Shown here piece by piece: positions 14,773 through 21,301 of a stretch of DNA of 21,301 bases. A model generated the notes under the pieces. The model had not been told where the DNA came from. It saw only the letters and a program-made list of their open reading frames with translations, and searched no databases. Position 1 is the stretch's first letter; every line of letters starts with the position of its first letter. The translations under genes were made by a program, and so were the position numbers. Source of the DNA: JAIBJP01 sp035639875 (GTDB taxonomy: Bacteria; Actinomycetota; Thermoleophilia; Gaiellales; Gaiellaceae); assembly GCA_035639875.1 (NCBI GenBank), contig DASQXE010000121.1:1-21301 (forward strand), written 5' to 3'.

Positions 14773-15827
14773 GGTGAGATTTCCCCCGACGGCTTCGTGA
14801 ACTCGAGAAACGCGTCCTCGATCTCCGAGCGCTCCTCACGGCAGGCGATCACTTTGAAGTCGGCACGGCTCAGCGAGGCGATCGCGTCCCCGAGCACCGC
14901 CCCTTCGGCGAGAGCAAGCAGATAGCTCTCCGCCTTGGGATCGCCAACAGCTTCGATCGCGCCGAGCCCAGCGAGCGCCTGCTGGAGGGCGGGCTTCAGC
15001 TCGCGTCGGACGCGACCGTTACGCACCCGCAGGAGGTAGCGCTGCGGGACCGAGTGCGCCAGGAAGTCGGCCACGGAGCCGGCGAACCGCACCCTGCCCT
15101 CGTGAAGGAGTGTGACGCCGTCGACGAAGCCGCGGACCTCCTCGACGCGCTGCGTCGCCCAGATGACGGCAGCGCCGGTTCCGGCGATCTCCTGTACGAG
15201 CGTCCGAACACGCCGAGCGCCTTCTGGATCGAGATCGTGAGTCGCCTCGTCGACGAGAAGAACGGCGGGATCGATCAAGAGGGCGCGGGCGACCGAGAGG
15301 CGCTTCTGCATGCCGTGGGAATACGCGTTGACGCGGCGGTGCCCGGCTTCCGCGAGTCCGACGCGGGCGAGTAACTCGCCCGCGCGCGCCGCCGCTCGCT
15401 TCCGGCGCATGCCGTGCAGCCGGCCGAAGAAGACCAGGTTTTCGAACCCCGACAGGCGCAGGTAGAACGATCGATCGCCCGCGGGAATCAGCCCGACTCG
15501 CCGCCGGAGAGCGAGCGGATTCGCGGACGGATCGAGTCCTCCGATGCGGATGTGGCCCGCAGTCGGGAAGACGAGGCCGGCGAGAATTCGAAGCAGAGTC
15601 GTCTTCCCAGCCCCATTCGGGCCGAGCAGCGCCCGAATCTCGCCCGCCTCAACTGCAAGCGACACTCCGTCGAGAGCCACCTTCGCTTCGAACCGGTGCA
15701 AGACGTCGCGAGCGTCGATAACAGCCGAAGCTCGTGGAGTCCCCGGCCCATCCCGGTCAGAGTCCGCCGGCGCGGCGGCATCGGAGGGGTCTAGGGCAGA
15801 AACACCGAAGTCTCGAACCCGGAGCAC
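14769..15827 (-). CDS. ABC transporter ATPase with C-terminal extension
   Basis: 352 residues. Seen: Walker A GPNGAGKTT (69-77), signature SHGMQKRLSVARAL (from 160), Walker B VLLVDEATHDLDP (Asp183-Glu184). The H-loop His is replaced by Gln in IWATQRVEEV (Gln216). About 90 residues follow the nucleotide-binding domain, as in DrrA-like exporters. The first 38 residues before the ABC fold are Asp/Ala/Pro-rich. The start is GTG at 15827 with weak AGG upstream; a shorter N-terminus is possible. It is first in an operon with permease, B2 and nucleotidyltransferase. It powers the adjacent permease. Confidence 0.9.
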   Translation of the reverse strand: MLRVRDFGVSALDPSDAAAPADSDRDGPGTPRASAVIDARDVLHRFEAKVALDGVSLAVEAGEIRALLGPNGAGKTTLLRILAGLVFPTAGHIRIGGLDPSANPLALRRRVGLIPAGDRSFYLRLSGFENLVFFGRLHGMRRKRAAARAGELLARVGLAEAGHRRVNAYSHGMQKRLSVARALLIDPAVLLVDEATHDLDPEGARRVRTLVQEIAGTGAAVIWATQRVEEVRGFVDGVTLLHEGRVRFAGSVADFLAHSVPQRYLLRVRNGRVRRELKPALQQALAGLGAIEAVGDPKAESYLLALAEGAVLGDAIASLSRADFKVIACREERSEIEDAFLEFTKPSGEISP

Positions 15828-16299
15828 TCGATCAACCTGTCGACGTAGTAGGGCGGTGCCGTGCTTCTGGCCGCATTCTCTCCCCTAGCTACCACTCTTC
15901 CAGCCTAGGGAACCGCGTCAGCCTCATGAGCAGGATCTGAGAATCCATCTCAGGGTTTGGTATCAGGCTTGCGAACGCCATCAGCGTGGAGCGTACTGTC
16001 TTCGTGGCGGAGGCGCTTGAAACCAGGGGCGGCGTGCGTTTAGGGGCCGGTGAAGAAGCGCGAGGATCAATGTGGATGAGGTTCTCGACTAGACGGTGCC
16101 CGGCGATTTGTAGCCGATCCACCGCAGCCCCACCTCCCGCAGTACAACGCACCTCGTAGCCACGGAATCATGACCGAGCGGACACCCAGCCTGCAACTGA
16201 CCGTTCGGTCAGGCCTCGCTACTTGGGGGTGTCTCCGCCACGACTTCGCCCGGCCGGGTCCCGGCCGACCCGAGGCCCTTCGGTGGCTAGAGTGCGAAT
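15828..16299. other. Non-coding or unassigned stretch, lower GC than its surroundings
   Basis: About 470 bases. No gene is convincing. A minus-strand open frame (15889-16152, 87 codons, GTG start) has no ribosome site and no family I recognise, and its plus-strand frames look equally protein-like, so this may be a decayed gene. It holds a small stem CTGAGA/TCTCAG (15937-15953) and a palindrome at 16197-16212 listed separately. Confidence 0.5.
16197..16212. promoter_or_regulatory. Palindrome, candidate operator
   Basis: CTGACCG-TT-CGGTCAG, two 7-base half-sites with a 2-base centre. The layout resembles TetR-family operators. It lies 88 bases before the zinc-ribbon gene start. No TetR gene is in the window. 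Confidence 0.45.
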
Positions 16300-16767
16300 G
16301 TGTCCTGTGGCAATTGCGGGGCGGAGTATCCGGACGACGCGAGGTTCTGCCCGCAATGCGGAGCATCGACCCGCGAGGCGGCCCCGCTTGACCCGCCGAG
16401 GGTCATCGTGCCCGGTTCGCGCGCGGGAGGACCCGTTTGGGAGGATTGCGAGATCGGCTGGTGGCGCGGGTACATAAAGGCCGAGTTCTACGCGCTCGCT
16501 CTCCATCCGGTGTTTGGGGAGTACGAAGTTGGTCGCTCCCGAAGCTTCTGGTGGCGGCGGAGCGAGCCGCCGCCGACAAAGAAGGGCGCCGCGGCCAAGG
16601 CCCACGACGCACTCGTGTCCAGGCTGCTCGCCGAAGGCTGGGAGACTGTCGACTTCGGAGGCCCGTGGTACGCGCGCGCTTTCCGCCGAAGGACGAAAGC
16701 CCTCGTCGCCCTTCCTCCCGAAGACCTCTCTAGGTCCGACGAGGGGCCTGTGGCCGGCTCACCATGA
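16300..16767 (+). CDS. Zinc-ribbon protein of unknown function
   Basis: 155 residues. The N-terminus is a classic zinc ribbon: CGNCGAEYPDDARFCPQCG, with Cys pairs at residues 3/6 and 17/20. A linker rich in Pro follows, then a compact domain rich in Trp and aromatics (WEDCEIGWWRGYIKAEFYA and WETVDFGGPWYARAFRRR), which I do not assign to a named family. No signal peptide or membrane segment. The start is GTG at 16300, which places the first Cys at codon 3. Its last 9 bases overlap the convergent helix-turn-helix gene. A regulatory or adaptor role is only a general guess from the ribbon. Confidence 0.72.
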   Translation: MSCGNCGAEYPDDARFCPQCGASTREAAPLDPPRVIVPGSRAGGPVWEDCEIGWWRGYIKAEFYALALHPVFGEYEVGRSRSFWWRRSEPPPTKKGAAAKAHDALVSRLLAEGWETVDFGGPWYARAFRRRTKALVALPPEDLSRSDEGPVAGSP

Positions 16768-17304
16768 CCTGAATTTACCGGTTCCAGGCCTGTGCGAGCC
16801 GTTCTCGAATCTCTCTAGCATCCGTTCGACCCGCCCAAGCCTACGGTCGACCGACCGCCAGCCGGACGTGATGAGGTCGACGATGAGCTCGAGATCCTCC
16901 ATGCGCTCGCGGCGCTCCGATCCGATATCGGAGCGAAGCTCTTTCCACGCCTCGACGACTTGCTCAACGAGTGCGCTCATGGAGGCAACTCGATCGGCGA
17001 CCGGACGCACCTCGACCCGCAGCGCCTCGAGGACCATGCTTCCGACCTCACGAGGGACGGTCTGCTCAAGCTCGGCTGTCGCCTTCGCGAGGCTTTCGAG
17101 GAGCTGGGCTCGTGTTCCGGCTACCGCTGCGCTGGTCGCCGCGACCTCCACGGACGTCGGCGTCGAAGGCGGTGCGCCTAGCGTCTCGATCGCTTCGCTG
17201 ACTCGATCCACGACCTCCGAGCTAACCGGCTCACCGTGAACGACCCGAAGTACGTTCTCAGCGGAGACACCTGCGTGACGGGCGAGCTCAAGAATAGTTG
17301 CCAT
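16759..17304 (-). CDS. LacI-type HTH fused to a helical domain, no ligand-binding domain (paralogue 1)
   Basis: 181 residues from ATG 17304. Residues 1-43 (MATILELARHAGVSAENVLR, then VVHGEPVSSEVVDRVSEAIETLG) match the LacI-family DNA-binding head, but the periplasmic-binding-protein-like domain that normally follows (about 270 residues) is absent. Instead there is a variable linker and an alpha-helical region with conserved VGSMVLEALRVEVRPVA and SGWRSVDRRLGRVERMLE, likely a coiled coil for oligomerisation. It is a paralogue of the divergent gene at 17514-18086. An in-frame start at 17340 is possible but would erase the match in N-terminus between paralogues. A DNA-binding or nucoid-associated role is inferred. 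Confidence 0.78.
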   Translation of the reverse strand: MATILELARHAGVSAENVLRVVHGEPVSSEVVDRVSEAIETLGAPPSTPTSVEVAATSAAVAGTRAQLLESLAKATAELEQTVPREVGSMVLEALRVEVRPVADRVASMSALVEQVVEAWKELRSDIGSERRERMEDLELIVDLITSGWRSVDRRLGRVERMLERFENGSHRPGTGKFRSW

Positions 17305-17312
17305 AGGCGTAC

Positions 17313-17340
17313 AGATTAGGACGCATCCGCGAGGATTCAA
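17313..17340 (-). promoter_or_regulatory. Near-leaderless promoter of HTH paralogue 1
   Basis: Minus strand: TTGAAT (17335-17340), 16-base spacer, TAATCT (17313-17318), then GT and the ATG 8 bases after the -10. No Shine-Dalgarno is present, so transcription probably starts at or next to the ATG. The layout matches that of the divergent paralogue. Confidence 0.5.
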
Positions 17341-17449
17341 GCATCAGGGGGATTCTTACCAACTTGCTCATGATTGCGCTGGCCGGAGCGGCAGCTACCT
17401 GAAGGAAGCCCTTGGCGCCCCGTGCGCCGCCTGGCCGCCCGAGATCGGC

Positions 17450-17461
17450 GCCCTCGAGGGC
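17450..17461. promoter_or_regulatory. 12-bp perfect palindrome between divergent HTH genes, candidate operator
   Basis: GCCCTCGAGGGC is a perfect palindrome centred on CG, as LacI-family operators often are. It lies 13 bases upstream of the -35 hexamer of the plus-strand paralogue. In high-GC DNA such a palindrome can arise by chance. Confidence 0.4.
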
Positions 17462-17474
17462 CGCCACGGTCCGT

Positions 17475-17502
17475 TTGACGGCAAGCCGATTTCGCCTAAC
17501 CT
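17475..17502 (+). promoter_or_regulatory. Near-leaderless promoter of HTH paralogue 2
   Basis: TTGACG (17475-17480), 16-base spacer, TAACCT (17497-17502), then GT and the ATG 11 bases after the -10. No Shine-Dalgarno. The hexamer and spacing agree with the promoter of the divergent paralogue (shared TAAYCTGT). Confidence 0.55.
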
Positions 17503-17513
17503 GTTTGCGACCT

Positions 17514-18086
17514 ATGCCCACGATCATGGAGATTGCGGACCTGGCCGACGTCCCGATGGAAGGTGTCATGCGCGTCCTCAACGGCGAGCCGGTAGGAGAA
17601 AAGGTCGCCAAACGTGTACGGCTGGCGCTGGCGACGCTCGGGGCCCCGCACGTAGCGGTCAGGCCGCAGGAGACGAGCGTCGTCGAGCCGTCGCCACGCC
17701 CACGCGTCGGCGAGATCACGGAGGCGCCCGAAGCGGAGCAGCGCGCGAACGAGGAAACTGTCGTCGAAGCGCGCGAGGAGCTCATGGAGAGAATCAACCG
17801 CGCGACGGCTGAACTCCAAACCCGCCTGCCCGAGGGCGTGGGCAGCGTCGTCTACGAAGCCGTTCGCGTCGAGGTGGAGCCGGTCGCCCGGCACATGGAC
17901 CAGATGGGTGCGCTGGTCGAGCGGCTCGGCCAAGTGGTCGCGCGTATCGACGGCAGCGTGACGTCAGAGCGCCAGGCACGCCTCAACGACATCAAGCTTC
18001 TCACCGACCTGATCGTGACCGGGTGGCAGACCGTCGACCGCCGCCTCGCTCGCGTCGAGCAGATGCTAGAAAGCGCTGACGGTTAG
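17514..18086 (+). CDS. LacI-type HTH fused to a helical domain, no ligand-binding domain (paralogue 2)
   Basis: 190 residues from ATG 17514. The N-terminus MPTIMEIADLADVPMEGVMR, then VLNGEPVGEKVAKRVRLALATLG, is a LacI-type head including the VLNGEP recognition-hinge block. A linker rich in Pro and Glu (residues about 50-85) leads to a helical half with VGSVVYEAVRVEVEPVARHM and TGWQTVDRRLARVEQMLE, the same blocks as in paralogue 1. The open frame begins at 17412, but the added residues are Arg/Pro-rich, and 17514 matches the paralogue start exactly. It is transcribed away from paralogue 1 and converges on the CtaG genes. DNA binding is strongly suggested; target and effector are unknown. Confidence 0.8.
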   Translation: MPTIMEIADLADVPMEGVMRVLNGEPVGEKVAKRVRLALATLGAPHVAVRPQETSVVEPSPRPRVGEITEAPEAEQRANEETVVEAREELMERINRATAELQTRLPEGVGSVVYEAVRVEVEPVARHMDQMGALVERLGQVVARIDGSVTSERQARLNDIKLLTDLIVTGWQTVDRRLARVEQMLESADG

Positions 18087-18110
18087 AGGGGTGCCGTATC
18101 GGCTGAGGAG

Positions 18111-18869
18111 TTAGGCTCGGCTCGACGTCCGCTCTTCCTCTGGAATCAGCCGCAAGACGAAGTAGAGGATCGCAACGAGGAAGACGGCGGACTGTTCTGC
18201 GTTCATCAGGATCCCGCCGAAGTTCTGGTCCTTCTCCGCGGACAGACCCCACAGGCGCGGCGCTGACTCGTAGTAGTCGTAGAACGGGTTCGACGAGAAC
18301 GTCAGTGCGAGCCCGAGAAAGGCCGATCCCACGAAGGCGGCGGCGAGGTAGCCGATCTTCACCGGCACCGACACCACGTTCGGCTCGCCGGCCAGCACCG
18401 GCCACCAGAAGACGAGCCCGATTGCGATCAGGAGTGCATGCTCGACGTTGAGGAGCCACGGGTTGCGGAGGGCGAAGTCGTAAAAGGCGGCGAGATGAAT
18501 CGCGTACCAGCCGACCAGCCAGACCGGCAGAGCGACCTTTGGCTGGGTGAGCCAGGCGAGCGGCGCCCGCCCCAGCCGCGCGATCCGCCTCCTCATGAGG
18601 GGCGTCAACCCGAGGATGAGAAGCGGCGGCGCCCAGTCGGCGATCATCACGTTCTGGAGCAGGTGGATCAGCAGGAGGTAGTGGACGCTGATCGTCTCGA
18701 GGGGTGAGTTCAGCGCTCCCGCGATGAGGACGAGGCCGAGCGCGAAGAGAAGCGCGCGCCGACCGGGGCGGTCAGCTCGCGCCGCCCACCAGTAGGCCAC
18801 GCCCGCGGCGACCGCGAGCGCAAGGAAGAGGGGCTCGAAGGTGAAAGAGGAGGGCGCCGGGGCGCTCAC
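18111..18869 (-). CDS. CtaG-type (Caa3_CtaG) cytochrome c oxidase assembly membrane protein, copy 1
   Basis: 252 residues with about seven membrane segments. Seen: HYLLLIHLLQNVMIADWAPP (about 63-82), GWYAIHLAAFYDFALRN, VEHALLIAIGLVFWWPV and DQNFGGILMNAEQSAVFL, the His-containing helices of the Caa3_CtaG family. The family is linked to copper delivery and assembly of caa3-type oxidase. Start chosen at GTG 18869, which overlaps the stop of the next copy as GTGA; the open frame extends far upstream inside the neighbouring gene but is shadow sequence there. It is last of three membrane-protein genes on this strand. No oxidase subunit is in the window. Confidence 0.87.
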   Translation of the reverse strand: MSAPAPSSFTFEPLFLALAVAAGVAYWWAARADRPGRRALLFALGLVLIAGALNSPLETISVHYLLLIHLLQNVMIADWAPPLLILGLTPLMRRRIARLGRAPLAWLTQPKVALPVWLVGWYAIHLAAFYDFALRNPWLLNVEHALLIAIGLVFWWPVLAGEPNVVSVPVKIGYLAAAFVGSAFLGLALTFSSNPFYDYYESAPRLWGLSAEKDQNFGGILMNAEQSAVFLVAILYFVLRLIPEEERTSSRA

Positions 18870-19771
18870 GCGGCGTGCACGGCGCGCTCTCGCGCCTCCC
18901 GCGCAACGACCTCGCGGTGGGAGGCGACGACGAGGAGCGCCACGCAGAGCCCGAGGGTCACCGCCTGCTCGGCCATCATCACGATCCCGGCCAGCCTCTG
19001 GTCTGCGAGCGGCGAGAGGCCGAGAAGCCGCTCGTCCTGCGCCACATAGGCCGGGTAGAGCGGATCGAGCGAGAAGACGAGCACATCGGCGAGCACCTGC
19101 CCGCAGGCGAAGAGGACGACGGCAAGCGCGATCCGCCCGGACCGGCGGAGCTCGCCGCGACGGGCCGGGTCGACGAGCTGCGTCCAGACCAGAATCCCGG
19201 CCACGACGAACGTGACGTGCTGCAGGTCGTGCACGACCTGATGGTCGAGGACGTAGTCGTAGGCGGCGGGGTAGTGCCATCCGGCGATGACGGCCGCCCA
19301 GACGGCGAAGCTGACCTTCGGGCGTAGAAGAAAGCGCAGAAAGGCGCGGAGCGGCCCCAGGCGCGCGGCCGCAGCGAGGATCGAGCGCGGCAGCAGGAAG
19401 AACGTCAGTGGGCCGCGGATGGCGACGATCGCGAGCGCGACGGCCGCATCCCCGATGAGCACGTGCTCGAGCATGTGCGCCGAGAGGAGGTACTCCTCGC
19501 CGATCGGGTCGAGCGGGGAGACGAGTGCCAGAGTTCCCAGCGCGACGCCGCCGAAGAACAGCAGGAGGCGGTCGTACCCGGCGAGGTCCCCCCGACCGCG
19601 GCGCCGCAGCCGGATCCACGCCTGGAGGAAGAGAACGAGCGCTAGGCCGGCCCCTGCGAGGACGGCAGGCGGAGTTTCCCAGGTTGACCCGAGCTGCGAC
19701 GGAGGGACTACATCGCCGTGGGCAAGGAGCAGGCTCAAGGCGGCGGTGCCAGCACCTGCCCGAGCACCCAT
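18866..19771 (-). CDS. CtaG-type (Caa3_CtaG) membrane protein, copy 2
   Basis: 301 residues from ATG 19771. It parallels copy 1: SAHMLEHVLIGDAAVALAIV, AGWHYPAAYDYVLDH, VHDLQHVTFVVAGILVW and DQRLAGIVMMAEQAVTLG, with extra His residues (His in HMLEH and HDLQH) that could bind copper. The N-terminus (LSLLLAHGDVVPP) may be a short signal or anchor sequence. Two starts are possible: ATG 19771, overlapping the upstream gene by 37 bases, or TTG 19738, overlapping as TTGA in the style of this genome. Neither has a ribosome site. A role in oxidase assembly or copper handling is by family. Confidence 0.85.
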   Translation of the reverse strand: MGARAGAGTAALSLLLAHGDVVPPSQLGSTWETPPAVLAGAGLALVLFLQAWIRLRRRGRGDLAGYDRLLLFFGGVALGTLALVSPLDPIGEEYLLSAHMLEHVLIGDAAVALAIVAIRGPLTFFLLPRSILAAAARLGPLRAFLRFLLRPKVSFAVWAAVIAGWHYPAAYDYVLDHQVVHDLQHVTFVVAGILVWTQLVDPARRGELRRSGRIALAVVLFACGQVLADVLVFSLDPLYPAYVAQDERLLGLSPLADQRLAGIVMMAEQAVTLGLCVALLVVASHREVVAREARERAVHAA

Positions 19772-21237
19772 AAGCCGGTGAACGTGTAGCCGACCATCAA
19801 GAGCACGAGCGGCCATTGAGCGAGCGCGGCACGCCGCGGAACCCCGTGGACGCGCAGCGAAACACGGTGTGCCTCGAAGACCGCCACCACATGGCCCCAC
19901 ACGATCAAACCGACCTGGAGATACCAGACGAGGGCGCCCGGAACTCCCTTCCACGGCGACTCGACATCGGGCACCCACTCACGGCCTAACGGATCGAACA
20001 CGGCCGCATAAGTGAACTGACCGGCGTAGATGAGGAAGAGGAAGTAGTGCGAGATGAAGTAGACGGCGGCGATCGGGATGAGGGTGGGCGCATACCGCCG
20101 CGCGGCGTCCGCGATCGCAGCGCGTTCGAGCCGCGAGACGGCCGTGACGACCGTGAGGAAGGCGAGCGCAAAGGCCGCCACGATCCCGGCCATGAGCACC
20201 GTGTCGAGGAACTTCGCGTGCGCCGCCAGCCAAGTCGAGCGGTCGAGGAAGAAGCCCTCGAAGCGCGCGTACTGATTGGTCTGCGAGAAGCCGTCGTAGA
20301 CGACGGTCGCCAGCAGCGCGAGGACGAACGTTCCGCCGCCTGGTGCCAGTGGTGCTTCCCGGCGGACACCGGCTCCGTACGGCCGCAAACGGATGCCGCG
20401 CGCCTCGGCCGGAGCGTCCAGCCAGCAAGCCGGGCAGCCGGGTCGCTCCGCATCGATGCAGAGCCCCGTCCGGCACGGTCCGCCCCCCTCGCGAACGTAG
20501 AGCTCGAGCGGCGCAAAGCGCGCGAAGGTCCTGGCCACGACGGTGAACAGCTCGCCCCGGGCGAGCCAGGCCTCGGCCCCGTACGCCGCCATGGCCACGA
20601 GCTGAACTCCGATGTACGCGAGGAGGATGAGCACCAGCGTGCGCGGCTCCTTCCCCTGGGCCCAGACGAGCTCCATCCACGACCAGACGAGCAGGAGAGC
20701 CGTCGCAGGCCAGAGCCCGAGCCACGTTGGATACGGCATCGCCGCCGAGCCACGCCTGGCGAGAAACCGGTCGAGGAGCCGACCCGCGGCGTTCAGCGGA
20801 CTGACGAAGTCCCAGATGTTGCCGACGAGCGCGGAGACAATCCCGAGCCCCACCCAGAAATCCACCCAGATGACGATCGTCGCGGGGTTCTCGAAGAAAT
20901 CATCGGGGCCGAACAGGCCGCCGGAGATGACATCGGCAAGGAGAAACGACGCGACGGCGACCGCGATCGAGCCGAGGCGCAGGCGGCGAAAGGGCCCGTA
21001 GACGTCCTCGCTCATGCGCGTCCCCGAGGCCTGGAATGCGAAGGTGGCCGCCGGCGCGGACAGGAGCACGGCCAGCCCGGCGGCGAGTCCGTACAGCCAG
21101 ACGGGCAGCGGGAACCGGTAATCGATCCCGGGAACGGCATGCGCAGCCGCCGTGCTCGGCAGAAGAAGCGCTAGAGCGACGGCGGCTGCGAGAGCGAGAC
21201 CTTTCCGGCGCACCGGCTGGAATAGTCTCAAAACCAT
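19735..21237 (-). CDS. Polytopic membrane protein with signal peptide and cysteine cluster, function unknown
   Basis: 500 residues. A positively charged start (RRKG) and hydrophobic run ending in AAAHA form a signal peptide (about residues 10-33). About ten to twelve membrane helices follow. A loop near residues 255-275 holds PCRTGLCIDAERPGCPACW, a C-x4-C-x7-C-x2-C cluster that could bind metal; a later block is YDGFSQTNQYARFEGFF. Similar proteins are sometimes labelled fenitrothion hydrolase in related genomes; I cannot confirm that name from sequence. Co-transcription with two CtaG genes suggests copper or respiratory-chain work. The ATG at 21237 coincides with the last base of a tRNA; GTG at 21213 would give an equally good signal peptide and is a serious alternative. 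Confidence 0.72.
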   Translation of the reverse strand: MVLRLFQPVRRKGLALAAAVALALLLPSTAAAHAVPGIDYRFPLPVWLYGLAAGLAVLLSAPAATFAFQASGTRMSEDVYGPFRRLRLGSIAVAVASFLLADVISGGLFGPDDFFENPATIVIWVDFWVGLGIVSALVGNIWDFVSPLNAAGRLLDRFLARRGSAAMPYPTWLGLWPATALLLVWSWMELVWAQGKEPRTLVLILLAYIGVQLVAMAAYGAEAWLARGELFTVVARTFARFAPLELYVREGGGPCRTGLCIDAERPGCPACWLDAPAEARGIRLRPYGAGVRREAPLAPGGGTFVLALLATVVYDGFSQTNQYARFEGFFLDRSTWLAAHAKFLDTVLMAGIVAAFALAFLTVVTAVSRLERAAIADAARRYAPTLIPIAAVYFISHYFLFLIYAGQFTYAAVFDPLGREWVPDVESPWKGVPGALVWYLQVGLIVWGHVVAVFEAHRVSLRVHGVPRRAALAQWPLVLLMVGYTFTGLWVLGQVLAPPP

Positions 21238-21301
21238 CGGGGTGCCCGGATTTGAACCGGGGACCTCGCCGACCCGAACGGCGCGCGCTACCAGGCTGCG
21301 C
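21237..21301 (-). tRNA. tRNA-Pro (anticodon CGG), 5' end outside the window
   Basis: Read on the minus strand: D-arm GCGC/GCGC with loop AGCCTGGTA, anticodon stem CGCCG/CGGCG with loop TTCGGGT (anticodon CGG), variable AGGTC, T-arm CCCGG-TTCAAAT-CCGGG, 3' acceptor strand CACCCCG and discriminator A. About nine 5' bases are missing. CCA is not encoded (TGG follows). The discriminator base is the first base of the ATG of the downstream membrane-protein gene. Confidence 0.93.

Noticed and set aside
15937..15953. Small stem CTGAGA-ATCCA-TCTCAG as a terminator
   Set aside because: Only 6 pairs, no U run, and no gene ending nearby on either strand.
15889..16152. Minus-strand 87-codon frame in the gap upstream of the ABC operon
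   Set aside because: No ribosome site, no domain, and opposite frames look similar in quality; kept only as part of the unassigned region.
20047..21174. Plus-strand open frame of 375 codons
   Set aside because: Highly charged, His/Arg/Glu-rich translation opposite a membrane protein with a signal peptide; typical shadow frame.

Overview
The window is about 21.3 kb of high-GC DNA with frequent GTG and TTG starts and many 4-base stop/start overlaps (ATGA, GTGA, TTGA). Together with an actinobacterial-style lasso leader peptide and paired CtaG-type genes, this suggests an Actinomycetota chromosome, possibly class Thermoleophilia. The taxonomic placement is inference; no rRNA or marker gene is present. 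Apart from one partial tRNA there are no RNA genes, and I see no IS element or CRISPR array.

Layout. (1) Bases 1-6419, minus strand: a tightly packed surface-polysaccharide operon, in transcription order a UDP-galactopyranose-mutase-like flavoprotein, two GT2 glycosyltransferase paralogues, two GT4 glycosyltransferases and a polysaccharide deacetylase running off the left edge. (2) Bases 6580-9257: an HprK-like kinase on the plus strand facing a minus-strand set made of an unlisted 46-codon lasso-type RiPP precursor, a PqqD/B1-like leader-binding protein and an asparagine-synthetase-like (C-type) protein. (3) Bases 9716-12246, plus strand: a polyprenyl-phosphate sugar-1-phosphate transferase (first step of repeat-unit assembly) and a Gfo/Idh/MocA sugar oxidoreductase. 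(4) Bases 12311-15827, minus strand: ABC ATPase, ABC-2 permease, lasso B2-type leader peptidase and a PF14907-type nucleotidyltransferase. (5) Bases 16300-18086: a zinc-ribbon protein and a divergent pair of paralogous proteins that join a LacI-type helix-turn-helix to a helical tail without a sugar-binding domain. (6) Bases 18111-21237, minus strand: two CtaG-type membrane proteins and a polytopic membrane protein with a cysteine cluster, directly downstream of a tRNA-Pro(CGG) cut by the right edge.

The main discovery is a split lasso-peptide-like system (A, B1, C, B2, kinase, nucleotidyltransferase, ABC exporter) interleaved with exopolysaccharide genes. The precursor (9117-9257, minus) has a strong Shine-Dalgarno, a good sigma70-like promoter, the leader pattern Y-x2-P-x-L-x3-G-x5-T, and is followed by a perfect 13-bp hairpin before B1. 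A natural model is that the leader is bound by B1, removed by B2 and the core cyclised by the C protein, with possible phosphorylation or further transfer by the kinase and nucleotidyltransferase. Whether the product is a free peptide or is functionally tied to the polysaccharide is open. The C protein lacks the N-terminal glutaminase-like half, and the core does not end in Ser, so it departs from the best-known kinase-bearing lasso systems.
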